NCBI GenBank assembly: GCA_945902075.1
Contig: CAMDMA010000027.1
Location: 1 to 46,348, forward strand
Length of the DNA stretch: 46,348 nucleotides
Origin: Candidatus Kuenenia stuttgartensis
GTDB lineage: Bacteria; Planctomycetota; Phycisphaerae; Phycisphaerales; SM1A02
Reading direction: 5' to 3'
Positions 35,447-46,300 of this stretch are shown here, piece by piece; position 1 is the stretch's first letter, and each line of letters begins with the position of its first letter. The notes under the pieces are model-generated. The model saw only the letters and a list, made by a program, of their open reading frames with translations, was not told where the DNA came from and made no database searches. Made by a program: the position numbers and the translations under genes.

Positions 35447-38400
35447 TCAGTCCTTCACGATCGTTGCGTCGCTTGAGAGCACTGCGTTCGCCAACATCGT
35501 CCATGCTGCGAGTTCGGTCGGGTCGAGGTCGGACGGCTTTGGCGCCGCACCCACGGCAAGAAGTTGTGCAGCGGCATCCGGGGTCGCGACATAGCGCGCG
35601 CGATTTGCGGCAAGCGCTGCAGCCATGCGTTCGATCGCTGCCGACGAAGGGTGTGCGCCGGTGGCGCGACGGAAGAGCATCTCGATGCGCACGCGGTCAT
35701 CGGTCGAGTCGCGCAGCGTGCGCTCTGCAGCGGCGCGTGCGGCCTCGACAAACTGCGGATCATTCCACAACGCAAGCGCTTGGAGCGGCGTGTTCGTGAC
35801 GAGGCGCCGCGTTGCGCAGAACTCGCGGGTCGGCGCGTCGAAGGTCAGCATCGTCGGCGGAGGCGCTGCACGCTTCCAGTAGGTGTAAAGGCTGCGCCTC
35901 CAGAGGTCGTCGTTCATCCCCTGCTCGTAGACGCGCGTGTTCGACTGAAGCATCGCCACTTCCTGCCAAAGTCCTTCGGGCTGATACGGCTTGACGCTGG
36001 GACCACCAGCGCGTTCCTTCAGCAGTCCACCAACATAAAGAGCCTGATCACGAATCTGTTCTGCCGTGAGGCGCTGGCGCGGGAAGTACGAGAGCAGGCG
36101 GTTGCCCGGATCGGCGCTTGCGATTTCGGTGCGTACGCGTGAGGACTGGCGATAGGTCGAACTGGTGACGATCTCGCGGATAAGCGCGCGGAGATCCCAG
36201 CCATTGGCGCTGAACTCGGCGGCGAGATGATCGAGAAGCTCAGGATGCGTCGGCCACTCGCCCTGCAAACCGAAATCGTCGCTCGTGCGGACGATGCCGG
36301 AACCGAAGAGCATCTCCCAGACGCGATTGACCGTCACACGCGCGGTGAGTGGATTTTCCGCAGAAACGAGCCACTGCGCGAGTCCGAGCCTTGACTTCGG
36401 CGCATCGGCAGGGAGTGCACCAAGCACCTTGGGCACCGCGCGCCCAACCGGTCGAGCCATGTCTGGATGGTCGTACGCACCGCGCATGTGGACGTAGGTT
36501 TCACGCGGCATCGCGCGCTCGCGCATCACCATTGTCTTCGGTACCGACGCAAGGATTTGCGCTCGTTCGGCAGTGATCTCGTCGATTTTGCGTGCAGAGG
36601 CGATGTAGGTCGGCGAGAAGCGGATTCGCCACGCGTTCTTCGCGTCCTCGGTGGCCGAAGCGCGAATGCGATCCTCTGGCGCGATGAGGGCGACCATCCC
36701 GCGATCAAACACGCCGTCGCGTGGAATCACGCGGTGGTAGAAACCGGCATTGCCGCTGGTGTTGACCACCTTACACACGAGGAAATTCTCGCCGGGCACA
36801 AGTGCGAGCGAGACGCGATCTTGGTCGGCGGCAACGGCGCGCTGGGCTTGGTTCTCGTAGACCTTTGCTCCGTTGAGGAAGAGAACGAGGCCGTCGTCGG
36901 AGCCGAAGGAGAGATCGATCGTGCGCGCGTCGGGCGAATAGATCTGGCGCGCGATGAACTCCGCACCGACACTTGCGGCGAGTCCGACGGGACGCGCTTC
37001 GATGACTCCGGGCGCATGGCGCCATTCGCCAGGATTTTCCGCCGTTCCGAACGACTTTCCGCGGACGAAGCGCAACTCTTTTTCGGGGCCGTAGTCAATG
37101 CCGTATGCCGCGCCCGGCTCGCCGAAGAATGGCCCGGCGATGTACCACGCGCTTGAAGCTTCGGGGAGCGCCGCGAGGGCGGCGTCGGTTGCCTGCATCG
37201 GCGTGAGCCGAACACGGCCGAAGATATGTTGTGCGTACGGTGAGTCGTAGTGGAGCGTCACGCGGAGTTCGGTGCCGCCCTCGAAACCAAACGGACGAGC
37301 CGCCGCGAACATCGCTGTGCGCTGACCGTCGACCTCATGGCTCCGCACGGCCCACTCGCGTCCCTCGCCCTTTGTAAGCGCGTTGACCGCGCGATAGTCG
37401 CCATTCCCCTGTTCGTAGTCGCCCCACGCCCACACGAGCGGAATCGTCTCGCGCTTCGACGGATCGACAACTGAGATCGCCTCGACCGTCATCGCATCCA
37501 GCACGGCGTTGCCATTTGGCGCGCGGCCCACGCGGTTCCCCGCGTGCGAGGGGTCGGTCATCGCCTCGAGCATAAGAAGGCGGATGTCACGCGCGTCGCT
37601 GTGAAGCACGATCGTGTGCTCGTCGACGTCTGGATTTGCGCCGGACGCGAGGACCGAACCGTCAGGCTGCACGGTCAGTGTCGCGCCATCTCGACTTGCT
37701 GCCGACACAACGGTGGTGGCGACTGGCGTAAAGCCCGCGCGCACGGTCGCGACAAACGATGCCAGTTCGGCGCGTTCCGCCTCACCTGCACTCGCTTGTT
37801 CCGCACGCGCGCGCTGCTCGGCCTCCGCAAGCATCGAGAGCCGCGGCGCATCTTCTGGCCGCGGCACCTCAAGCGCCGGCTCAAACGCACGGTTCGCGTT
37901 GGATTCCTGCGTATAGATGCCGGGTTCCTCATTGGAGTTGAAGAACGCGATCAGCGAGTAGAAGTCCTCGGTCGTGATGGGATCGAATTTGTGGTCGTGG
38001 CAGCGCGCACAGCCGACCGAAAGCCCGAGAAACGCAGCTCCAGTGGTGTTCACCCGATCGACCGCGTACTCGAGCAAGTATTCCGCTTCGATCGCGCCAC
38101 CCTCGTCGCTCGTCACATGCGCGCGATTGAAACCGCTCGCAACGATTTGATCGATGGTGGCGTTTGGGAGCAAGTCGCCCGCGAGTTGCTCGACCACGAA
38201 TTGGTCGTACGGCTTATTGTCGCGAAACGCCTTGATGACCCAGTCGCGCCACAGCCACATCTGCCGACCGGCATCCATGTGAATACCGCTGGTATCTGCG
38301 TAGCGGGCGATGTCGAGCCACGGCACGCTCATGCGCTCCGCGTGGCGGGTGGCATAGGGCTCCTCAGACATCAAGCGATCGACGAGATGTTCGTAACGGT

Positions 38401-39115
38401 CGACCCGCGTATCGGCGAGATAAGCATCGGTTTCCGCGGGCGTCGGCGGAAGGCCCGTGAGATCGAGGTAGAGGCGACGGACGAGATCCTCGGGATCCGC
38501 CTCCGTGCTCGGCCCAACGCCGGACGGTTCCATGCGCGCGAGGACGAAGCGATCGATATCGCCGCGCGCCCAATCGGGCTGCGCGACTGGCGGAACCGTC
38601 GACACGGCAGGTGCAGCAAATGCCCAGTGTGACTCGTAATTCGCGCCCTCCTCGATCCAACGACGGAGAAGCCTGCGCTCGTCGTCCGAGATCGGACGCT
38701 TCCCACTCTCAGGCGTCGGCATGACACGCGACGGATCGTGCTCGGTGATGCGCTTCCAGAGTTCGCTTGCCTCGGGGTCACCGGGAACGAGCGCCGCACC
38801 GTCTTTGCGTGCGGCAGTTGCGTCAGCAAAACCGTCGAGCCGAAGCCCCGCCTGCTGATTCGCGCGGTCCGGACCGTGGCAGAGAAAACAACGGTCGGAG
38901 AGAATGGGCCGAATGTCGCGACCGTAACTGATGGGCGCGGCCGCACTCAGCAGCGAAATCGTCCGCGCGGGATCGATGACGCGTAATGGTGCACCCTGCC
39001 GAACCGAGGAGGCCTCCTCGCGACCATCGGTGCCCTTCCGGGGCAAGGCGACGGTGCTGGCAATGCCAGCAGCCACGGTCAGCGCGAGAACGAACGGGGT
39101 CCGGGTGGGAAGCAC
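35447..39115 (-). CDS. Large DUF1549/DUF1553 protein with N-terminal cytochrome c-like domain
   Basis: 1222 aa from GTG 39115 (a TTG at 39121 adds two residues). A signal peptide (TPFVLALTVAAGIASTVA) leads to a planctomycete cytochrome C-like (PSCyt1) segment: DIRPILSDRCFLCHGPDRAN, with a CxxCH near residues 76-80. DUF1549 comes next (about 175-385: GDIDRFVLARME, RRLYLDLTGLPPT, WLDIARYADTSGIH, VGCARCHDHKFDP with a second CxxCH). The middle (about 450-870) contains a beta-sandwich or PA14-like part (SFGSDDGLVLFLNGAKVYEN). DUF1553 closes the chain (about 930-1200: ENPLTARVTVNRVWEMLFG, THPELLDHLAAEF, VTSSTYRQSSRV, DAPTREFCATRRLVTNTPLQ). Two CxxCH motifs suggest haem binding in the periplasm. It is co-transcribed with DUF1501. 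Confidence 0.93.
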   Translation of the reverse strand: MLPTRTPFVLALTVAAGIASTVALPRKGTDGREEASSVRQGAPLRVIDPARTISLLSAAAPISYGRDIRPILSDRCFLCHGPDRANQQAGLRLDGFADATAARKDGAALVPGDPEASELWKRITEHDPSRVMPTPESGKRPISDDERRLLRRWIEEGANYESHWAFAAPAVSTVPPVAQPDWARGDIDRFVLARMEPSGVGPSTEADPEDLVRRLYLDLTGLPPTPAETDAYLADTRVDRYEHLVDRLMSEEPYATRHAERMSVPWLDIARYADTSGIHMDAGRQMWLWRDWVIKAFRDNKPYDQFVVEQLAGDLLPNATIDQIVASGFNRAHVTSDEGGAIEAEYLLEYAVDRVNTTGAAFLGLSVGCARCHDHKFDPITTEDFYSLIAFFNSNEEPGIYTQESNANRAFEPALEVPRPEDAPRLSMLAEAEQRARAEQASAGEAERAELASFVATVRAGFTPVATTVVSAASRDGATLTVQPDGSVLASGANPDVDEHTIVLHSDARDIRLLMLEAMTDPSHAGNRVGRAPNGNAVLDAMTVEAISVVDPSKRETIPLVWAWGDYEQGNGDYRAVNALTKGEGREWAVRSHEVDGQRTAMFAAARPFGFEGGTELRVTLHYDSPYAQHIFGRVRLTPMQATDAALAALPEASSAWYIAGPFFGEPGAAYGIDYGPEKELRFVRGKSFGTAENPGEWRHAPGVIEARPVGLAASVGAEFIARQIYSPDARTIDLSFGSDDGLVLFLNGAKVYENQAQRAVAADQDRVSLALVPGENFLVCKVVNTSGNAGFYHRVIPRDGVFDRGMVALIAPEDRIRASATEDAKNAWRIRFSPTYIASARKIDEITAERAQILASVPKTMVMRERAMPRETYVHMRGAYDHPDMARPVGRAVPKVLGALPADAPKSRLGLAQWLVSAENPLTARVTVNRVWEMLFGSGIVRTSDDFGLQGEWPTHPELLDHLAAEFSANGWDLRALIREIVTSSTYRQSSRVRTEIASADPGNRLLSYFPRQRLTAEQIRDQALYVGGLLKERAGGPSVKPYQPEGLWQEVAMLQSNTRVYEQGMNDDLWRRSLYTYWKRAAPPPTMLTFDAPTREFCATRRLVTNTPLQALALWNDPQFVEAARAAAERTLRDSTDDRVRIEMLFRRATGAHPSSAAIERMAAALAANRARYVATPDAAAQLLAVGAAPKPSDLDPTELAAWTMLANAVLSSDATIVKD

Positions 39116-39317
39116 CCACAAAGTGTAACCCGAGGCTCCGCGGCTCCAAGCACCAAGCGTCGCCTCAGTAAACGTTTGTACAAGTTCTCCGCGGCGATGG
39201 AGAGGTCATCGAGACACACAGTTGTCCTTCAACGAACGCAGAACACCCGAACCGCCGCGCAGATAAACCACCACACTTTCTTGGATTCTTGCGCAGAAAC
39301 CAATCGTCGAGTGTCTC

Positions 39318-39515
39318 TTCCCTTTGCAGCCAAGTGCTGCTCGGCCTGGCTCGGACCAGCTCGGGCGGAGGCTGGAAAAGGGAATCTCTAGGCATCGCCT
39401 AGGCTGGTGAGCGCGGAGGCGGAACCGCTGCGTGAAGCCAGACTACGAAATGAGCAAGTCCGAGCGATTCGGTCTCTGAGGAGCTCTCTCTCCTCAGAGG
39501 CCGAGTTCCGTTTTT
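39318..39515 (+). ncRNA. Candidate structured RNA ending in a terminator
   Basis: On the plus strand TTCCCTTT (39318-39325) pairs with AAAGGGAA (39377-39384), and CAGCC (39327-39331) with GGCTG (39370-39374). Inside, CTGG/CCAG closes a 6-base loop. A second hairpin is CTAGGC-atc-GCCTAG (39388-39402). A third region pairs GGCT (39402-39405) with AGCC (39436-39439) around inner GC pairs. The element ends in the terminator at 39469-39515. It does not match the tmRNA, RNase P, SRP or 6S signatures that I can recall. The strand is suggested by the T-run only, and no clear promoter was found. Confidence 0.4.
39469..39515 (+). terminator. Hairpin followed by T-run (plus-strand terminator)
   Basis: Fifteen base pairs (39469-39483 with 39490-39504, one T-G wobble) around a 6-base loop, then gttccg and TTTTT (39511-39515). 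There is no plus-strand gene upstream within 500 bases, which suggests a small RNA. On the minus strand the hairpin has no following T-run. Confidence 0.65.
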
Positions 39516-39616
39516 GGAGCCGCGCGATCGCCTGACCGTGCCTTTGGGCACCGGACCGCGCAACTTCGGCTCATGCAAGCTCAACTGCCTTCCGTGCACG
39601 CGGACACCGCGGCGCA

Positions 39617-42600
39617 TCACACTCGGGCGTCGCCTGCGATATCGACCACCTCGCCCCGATCGACGAACAAGAGCCGCGCGCCAACAGTCCCGGGTGCGAG
39701 ATCCCAAAGATCCTCAATCGCTGCGCAATACGCGTGCATTTGCTCGGTGTAGTTGACGATCGTGTCTCGGAGCGCGTCCGGTGTCGCAGCCTTCGCACCC
39801 GTCTTAAAATCGATAATGGTCGCGCCAACGAACCGTGCCGGTATCGATGCCGCACTGCCGTGCTCGCGATGTGGAGCCCCCTCATCAAGGCCTTCCGGCT
39901 GCGAGACACCCGAATTTCCAACTTGCGTATGCAAAACGAGGCGGTCGATTCGCCCGTTGCCAAGTCCGCCATCCGGGAGTTCGCGCACGTAGGGAAGTTC
40001 CGTATGCACAACATCTGACCCAGACACCCGAAGCGCCTCCGCGATGGAGCCCGACACACCGACTCCCGCGACGATTCGGCAGAGTAGTGCGCGTACTTCT
40101 TCGACCATCGCCGGTGGAAGTGGGCATCCCTTTTCGATCGCGCTGCGCCGCGCCGCGCGTGAGAGCAAGCGGTCGATCGTGTGCCCGTCGCCATGAGCCG
40201 CGCCATGAGCCGCGCCATGAGCCGCGCCATGAGCCGCGACATGAGCCGCAACATGAGCCGCGACAAGATCGTCGATATCGCGCACTTCGCGAAAGCACTC
40301 ATGCACCAGCACACCACGAAGTGCCGTGTCATCGTCACCGAATGGATCAAACGCCCACAACGAAGGCGCTGCATGCGTCGACGGCGCCGCCACACGCGCC
40401 CGCGGACGCCCGATGAAGTTGACAAGCGGCGTCGCAACGGGAACAAGCGGCGGCGCAACGGCTTCACGCGGCGTCGCAACGGCTTCACGCGGCGTCGCAG
40501 TCGCGGGAGACGGCGCGCCGATCGAAGGAACGCGACCTCCATCGGTCGCGACGGACCAGCACGAAGCCTCCAACGATGGCTGGGCGTTGGCAAGTTCGCG
40601 CGTCAAATCTGGTGCAGATTGAAGCGATGTTGGCTTCGGGTCGGCGCGCGCCATCGCCGCGAGGATCACCTTTGCAGCCGTCGGGTACTTGCCGCCCTGC
40701 TTTCGGTCGATCATCAGATGGAGCCCTGTGCGCGCCCGCGTGACCGCGACGTAGAACGACGAGAGATCGTCGAGCAGTCCCCGGCGGCGTTCATCACGCT
40801 CAAACAGTGCGAGTTCGGGAATCCATCCGCGAATATCCGTACTCGACATTGGCGCGACGAGCTGCGGCGGCTCGCTCGGGTCGGTCGCGAGGACACCCCA
40901 ACCCGTTGGTGTCTCGCCCCACGCGTCATCGAGTGACGGAAGTATGACCTCGTCGAACTCAAGCCCCTTCGACTTGTGGATCGTCATCACGCGGATCATG
41001 TCGCCGGAGCTCGCGTCTGCCTTGTCTGCGGCGACTTCCTCGAGAAACTCGGACATTCGCGCGGGTTGGCGATCCTGGAAGCGATCCGCAACGGCAACAA
41101 ATCTCGCGACTCGCGCGCGATCGCGCACGCCGAGCCCTTGCTCAACCAACGCCTCCGCAGCCTCGGCGATGACCAACGGCAGTCCCTGGTCAGCAATACG
41201 CGCGCGCATGACTGCGGCGTAGTCCCATGCGCACCGATACGCGTCATTGAGGCTCGTATGCGATTCGAGAGGAGGCAACTTCGTGACCGCCGACATCGCG
41301 CCCCTCGAAACGAGAAAGTGCGCAATGCGATTGCTCGGATCATCAATGAGTTGCAGCATCGCGACGAGACCTGACACCGCGGGCGAATCGAGTAGCGACG
41401 ACTGCCCCTCGTCGCTGACCGCGACGCCATCACGGCGAAGGAGCGCAACGATCGCAGCGGCATCGCTGTTGCGACGCACCAACACCCCCACCGATCGGCC
41501 GGGATGCGCTGTGTGCAAGCGCGCCGCCACGGCCGCCGCACACGCGAGCCGATCGACGACGATCGGCCCTGCATCGCTCCCCTGCTCTGCCCGTTTGCTT
41601 AGCTCGGATTCGCCGAGCGGCTCAGATTCGCCGCATGCATAGACCTCGATGTGCCCGGAGAGTCCTGCGTTGGATGCCTCATGGATCGCAAACCTCCATT
41701 GCGCGACCGCGCGTTTGAACGCACTGCCACAGAGTTCGCCGGGCAGGCGCTCGCGCTCGAGAAAATCCTGCAGACCGACGAGACTCTCGCAATCTTCCGG
41801 CTCAACCGATCGAAGCACATCAGACTCGAGATCACCGAAGACACGATTGACGAAATCCATGAGGATCGGCGCAGAGCGGAAGCTCTGTGTGAGCGCTTCC
41901 CCTGCTCCGAGATACGGCCCAAAGTCGGATTCGATCTTCTCAATCAGGCCAGGTGTACCGCCGCGCCAGCCGTAGATCGACTGCTTCGGATCGCCAACCA
42001 ACAGGAAGCGACCCGCGCGCGTGGGATCGGTGGCACCAAGGACCTCGCGCATCAATGGTCTTAGCGTGAGGAACTGCTCCACCGAGGTGTCCTGTGCCTC
42101 ATCGATGGCAAGATCACGGATGTCACTACCGAGTGCGCGCCGAAGCGCGTCGGGATTTCCAGTGCGCGACCCTGCTCGCATCGCCGCACGCGCAACGCCA
42201 CGTCCAATGTCGGCGAATCCGTAGATGCCGCGTTCGGCCTGCTCGGCATCGAGCATGGAGTCCGCGTGTGGAAGGACGCGGAGTGCTCCATCGATGCGCC
42301 TCGCGAGATCCGCGAGGAGCTCGCGTCGGACATGCGAACCGATTGCTTTGCCGATATCAAGAAGTTTGTCGTTGGCGACGACTTTGGAGAATGTTCCATC
42401 ACCTGCAATCGCGCGGAGAAACTTGGATTTCGCGACTTCACGAAAGTCTCTCGCTTCGAGAAGTTTGCAGAGTTCCGAATGAGCCTTCGCCCAAGTTTTG
42501 TGCACAACCTTCGCACTCGTGAGCGGGAGTTCTGCTTCTTGTAAATCAAGAAGCAGTGCGTCAAGGGACTGCGACGGCACTGGCTCGGACGCACGCAGAC

Positions 42601-43300
42601 GCGCGACCCAGTTCCACGACTTGTCAAGCCGCTCTGCGCGCGTCGCAACGTCTGGCGCCGCTCCGATCGACGCGCGATACAGGGCGAGAACATTGGACGA
42701 ACCGATGCGCGCCGGCCCGGACGAAGCTCCGAGTAGACCCGCGATCGCCGAGGTGACCGACGGCTTGGGCGCGCCGTCCTCAAGAAGGTCGAGGAGTTCA
42801 CCCGCGACATCGAGCGCGAGAATATTTGCGGCCACCGAGGCGCGTACCTCAGCAACCTCGCGATCGTCGCCGATCGTCCACTCTGGTGGTAACCCAGCTT
42901 CCTGCGGAAGCGCGGTCGCGATGCGGTGGAAAAACCCATCGATCGTGCCCACCTGCATCCGGTGTAAGTCGCGACAAAGCGCCTCGAGTACCGTGAGATA
43001 CTCCTCTTCTGTCGCCGGACCGACCACCGCCTGAAATCGTTCGCGCGCGCGTGCATCTGACGCGCCCATTGCCGCATGCGTGAGGACACGCGCGAGAATC
43101 TCACCCGCCGCCTTCCGTGTGAAGGTCAGCGCAAGGATGCGCGCTGGATCCGGCTTGCGCCCTCTGCGGAGTTCGTCCATGCACCACGAAAGGAAGCGAT
43201 TGGCGAGCGTCCACGTCTTCCCTGAGCCAGCGTTTGCGATGACAAGCGATCGCTGAGCTGCGGCATCGAGACCGGACTGCATCATGGCTGCATCGCTCAT
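39617..43300 (-). CDS. addA: AddA-like UvrD-family helicase/nuclease
   Basis: 1227 aa from ATG 43300, overlapping the addB stop as ATGA. Superfamily 1 helicase motifs: NAGSGKTWTLANRF (Walker A, 23-29), ILALTFTRKAAGEI, LAIDEAQDTSVEQF (II), LLVGDPKQSIYGWRGG (III), VMTIHKSKGLEFDEVILPS (V) and FYVAVTRARTGLHLM (VI). A C-terminal PD-(D/E)XK nuclease follows: LRGVLVHECFRE, TIIDFKTG (Asp1164, Lys1166), YTEQMHAY (Gln1187). With AddB it would resect double-strand breaks for RecA loading. Between helicase and nuclease lies an insert built of short repeats (ATPREAV twice, then a VAAH/GAAH run) that looks dispensable. Confidence 0.92.
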   Translation of the reverse strand: MSDAAMMQSGLDAAAQRSLVIANAGSGKTWTLANRFLSWCMDELRRGRKPDPARILALTFTRKAAGEILARVLTHAAMGASDARARERFQAVVGPATEEEYLTVLEALCRDLHRMQVGTIDGFFHRIATALPQEAGLPPEWTIGDDREVAEVRASVAANILALDVAGELLDLLEDGAPKPSVTSAIAGLLGASSGPARIGSSNVLALYRASIGAAPDVATRAERLDKSWNWVARLRASEPVPSQSLDALLLDLQEAELPLTSAKVVHKTWAKAHSELCKLLEARDFREVAKSKFLRAIAGDGTFSKVVANDKLLDIGKAIGSHVRRELLADLARRIDGALRVLPHADSMLDAEQAERGIYGFADIGRGVARAAMRAGSRTGNPDALRRALGSDIRDLAIDEAQDTSVEQFLTLRPLMREVLGATDPTRAGRFLLVGDPKQSIYGWRGGTPGLIEKIESDFGPYLGAGEALTQSFRSAPILMDFVNRVFGDLESDVLRSVEPEDCESLVGLQDFLERERLPGELCGSAFKRAVAQWRFAIHEASNAGLSGHIEVYACGESEPLGESELSKRAEQGSDAGPIVVDRLACAAAVAARLHTAHPGRSVGVLVRRNSDAAAIVALLRRDGVAVSDEGQSSLLDSPAVSGLVAMLQLIDDPSNRIAHFLVSRGAMSAVTKLPPLESHTSLNDAYRCAWDYAAVMRARIADQGLPLVIAEAAEALVEQGLGVRDRARVARFVAVADRFQDRQPARMSEFLEEVAADKADASSGDMIRVMTIHKSKGLEFDEVILPSLDDAWGETPTGWGVLATDPSEPPQLVAPMSSTDIRGWIPELALFERDERRRGLLDDLSSFYVAVTRARTGLHLMIDRKQGGKYPTAAKVILAAMARADPKPTSLQSAPDLTRELANAQPSLEASCWSVATDGGRVPSIGAPSPATATPREAVATPREAVAPPLVPVATPLVNFIGRPRARVAAPSTHAAPSLWAFDPFGDDDTALRGVLVHECFREVRDIDDLVAAHVAAHVAAHGAAHGAAHGAAHGDGHTIDRLLSRAARRSAIEKGCPLPPAMVEEVRALLCRIVAGVGVSGSIAEALRVSGSDVVHTELPYVRELPDGGLGNGRIDRLVLHTQVGNSGVSQPEGLDEGAPHREHGSAASIPARFVGATIIDFKTGAKAATPDALRDTIVNYTEQMHAYCAAIEDLWDLAPGTVGARLLFVDRGEVVDIAGDARV
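40190..40265. repeat. About 6 x 12-nt in-frame tandem repeat in addA
   Basis: Repeats of a 12-nt unit (atgagccgcgcc and near variants) encode VAAHVAAHGAAH-type repeats in the linker before the nuclease domain. Confidence 0.92.
40455..40496. repeat. 2 x 21-nt in-frame tandem repeat in addA
   Basis: Two identical 21-nt copies (40455-40475, 40476-40496) encode two seven-residue ATPREAV units in the interdomain linker. Confidence 0.88.
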
Positions 43301-46300
43301 GCGTCACCCCCAACACTCAACGCACCGGTTTGCGCGTGCATGTCCATGTTTTTGTGCGCGTCGACACGCAACCCGATACCCCAGATCGGGGCGAGTGGAT
43401 CATTCGATTGCACCGGCGAACGTAGGGCAGGAGAAAAATCGCCTGCGCGGATACTCGCGACAACATCTCGTGCGCGTGCTTCAGCGACATCGAACGCTGC
43501 GTCGTCGCACTCGAGGTATAAAAAGCCAGTTTTCTCCGCGCTGGGAGCGAGATTTACATAGCCGAGACTCCAACCATCGACGTGGATCGGGCACGGCAAA
43601 CTCCGCAGGAGCACGCGATACAACGGAAGTTGCAGGTCGATCCAGTCTTCCGCCTCTAAGCCCGTTGCCTTCTTCGTTCGCAGGTGTACCGCTCGCGGCG
43701 ATGCGGCGTCGACTCCCGTCTTGTAATCGAGGGCGCGATACGCGCCAGAACGGTGCACGTCGACGCGATCGATGCGTCCAACCAGACGCAGGCCGTTCGC
43801 GTCAGGAAACTGGAGCGCGGTGTTGGACCCGTCCTTTACGTCCTTCGCGAACGACATCTCAACCGCATGGATCCTCCAACCGGCTTGCGCTTCTGCCGCC
43901 TGTAACTGCGCGAACCGCTTCAGCCGACGCCGCGCAAGTTCGAGCTGGAGTCGCACCGCGGCAGAGGCGCTGGAGGGAAAGTGCTCCGCTGCGATCGTGT
44001 CGAGCGCGGCATCGAGTTCGGCTGCGATCGCGTCTGCATCGGTCGTGGGCACGCCGCGCGCAACCTCCGCGCGGCCCCAACGCTCGAGCACCCAGTGCAG
44101 CAGGTTGCCGAAAACGAGCGCGTTGAGTTCGGTTCCATCCTCATCGGTCACGCGAAGCCGAAGCCGCGGATCATGCCGGAGTTGGAAGAGGTATGGGCAC
44201 GTGAGATACGCTTTCAATGCCGTGACGGAGATCGAATCGATTGAGCCGACCGTATCCGGCGCGGCGGCAGGAATCGCGGGAAGCACGGGAAAAACCGCTC
44301 CACCCAAGATTCCTGAGGCCTGCACGGGCGGTGTTGGTGCCGCGTTTTTCGTCGTTGCGCGGCCCGGCTTCCCCTCTGCGGGAAACAGGTGCGCCACACG
44401 CTCGGGAAGCTCCGCGCGCGCGACACGAAGAAGATAGCGCGACGGCCGAAGTGGATCACCCGTCGCCGTGCGGCGCGGGACCACAAAGGTGATGCTCGCT
44501 CCAGGTCGATTTTCGGACCGGAATAGCAATCCATCGAGGATCCAAGCGTCCCGTGCTGCGCGGCGCAGACCCGACATCAACCCAAGCGGCCGACGCAATG
44601 CATCCGGCAGCAGAGGATCATGAACGGGTCCTTCCGGAACGATTCCATCACAAAATCCTGCGAGGACCAAGTGGCGCTCGTCCGCGATCCCCGCGTCAAG
44701 CCAACCGAACAGCGTGATGCCCGATTCTTCCTCGAGGCTGCCGAACTCCTCGCCACCATCGCCATCATGCGTCAGCCGACGTGCGCGATTGCGATCACAC
44801 GGAACCTCGACCCGCGATGTCTCGCCGAGAAGGAGCACGATTGCCTCGTGGGCCGCGATTGGCGTCGCGACGCCGGGGGGAACATCGGCAAGTTCACCGA
44901 GCGCACGATCGAGTACACGAAGCGCACGGCGATGATCGGCGAAGAGTTCCGGCGAAACTGTCTCCGCACTGATTTCGCCGAGAATTCGCCGCAACACCGC
45001 TCGGATCGGTCGCGCCCATTCATGTGCCGGACGAATGCCTTCGAGTTCTTGAACACACTCATGGACACGCTCGCGAAGCCTCGCGTATTGCCCTGCCTTC
45101 TCTGCGTGTGGCGCAACCGCGTCCATCCATCGCCCAACGCGGGTCCCCGCGCGATAGGCGGTCAGCGCTTGCTCAAGCTCGGCACATGATCCGGCGCATG
45201 ATCCGGCGCATGATCCGGCGCATGAATCGTCCATCATGCGCGACACATCCGCATGGCGAAGAAATGCTGCCAAGGACTGCGCCGAGCCCTCACCGAGAAG
45301 GTCGCGAAGTCGCTCGAGAAGCGTGCCAAGACGCGTTGCGCCAAACGCTCGACCGGCCGACTGCGCAGCGTGCGTTCCTTCGAGGTTGAGTGCGCGCTCA
45401 ATCGCCTGACGCATCTCGTCGTCGGGTGCCATCACGGCGAGCTCATCGCTCCTGCGTGGGGATGGCATCGCACGAATCGAAGCAACCACCGCGTGCCCTG
45501 CATCCTCGTGACTTTCGACGACACGAATCGCCGATGACGGGATGCGCCTCGTTGCGAAGCCGCGCTCGCTCCAAACGTCGGCCAGAGGAAATCCTTCGCC
45601 ATCGATCGACTCTTGCGTGTGGACGCAGACCTCGACCCGGACACCCCGTGCCTCAAGCCGCGCGAGCAATACCCGATGGACCTGCTCGGGATCGGCGAGA
45701 AGCACCACGATACGATCGAAGGCCTCGTGCTCGATTCGGTCGCAGTGCAACGCCTCGCGGAACGCAGCGTCGCGATCCTCGACTCCCGCGGTCGCGAGTG
45801 AGGCAGCGCGCAGCGACTCTAGATCGGCGAGCGTTTCCCATGACGCACGGAGCGCGGGTTCGATCTCGTCGCGCTTGAACTCGTAGCGGTTGAACTCGTC
45901 GCGGTTGAACTCGTCTCCATCTCTGCCACCAACCGACGAGTCGAGAAGGGAATCGCGCACACTTGCGAAGGACTGCATCGCCGAGGCGACTTCGCGCGCA
46001 AGTTTTGCGAGTCGCCCCGCCATCGATTCGCGGGCGCGCGGAGAGAACTTGCTCAAACTCTCGCTCAAACTCTCGCTTGCTTGCTCGATGCCCGACAACG
46101 CACACATTCGGGCAGCCAGTGCCGGATCGGCGAGCGCGGCCTCGATGGTCGCGCGCCAGGAGATGCGCGCGCCGAGCGGGCTGAGCGTGGGTAAAACTGG
46201 GACAGCGAATCGGCTCGCGAGCATGACTGGCGTCACAATCGTCGGCGCTCGAAGCGGCGTTCGTGCATGTCGCGCTCGCTGGATCAGCACGCGCTCCATC

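Larger units (their letters stand above)
39122..39616. other. Non-coding interval between addA and the DUF1549/DUF1553 operon
   Basis: About 495 bases without a convincing gene; the short open frames on both strands have no recognisable product or plausible start context. The right two-thirds hold several hairpins on the plus strand (described separately), and the left 180 bases (39122-39300) should include the promoter of the DUF1549/DUF1553 operon. Confidence 0.6.

Noticed and set aside
37544-38632. Plus-strand open frame of 362 codons inside the large DUF1549 gene
   Set aside because: Shadow of the DUF1549 domain, no motif of its own.
39399-39707. Short minus-strand frame of 102 codons at the end of addA
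   Set aside because: It overlaps the addA C-terminus and the candidate RNA hairpins, has Arg-rich shadow composition and no start context.
40181-40936. Possible CRISPR-like repeat array in addA
   Set aside because: The 12-nt units are directly adjacent without spacers and keep the addA frame; this is a protein-coding tandem repeat.
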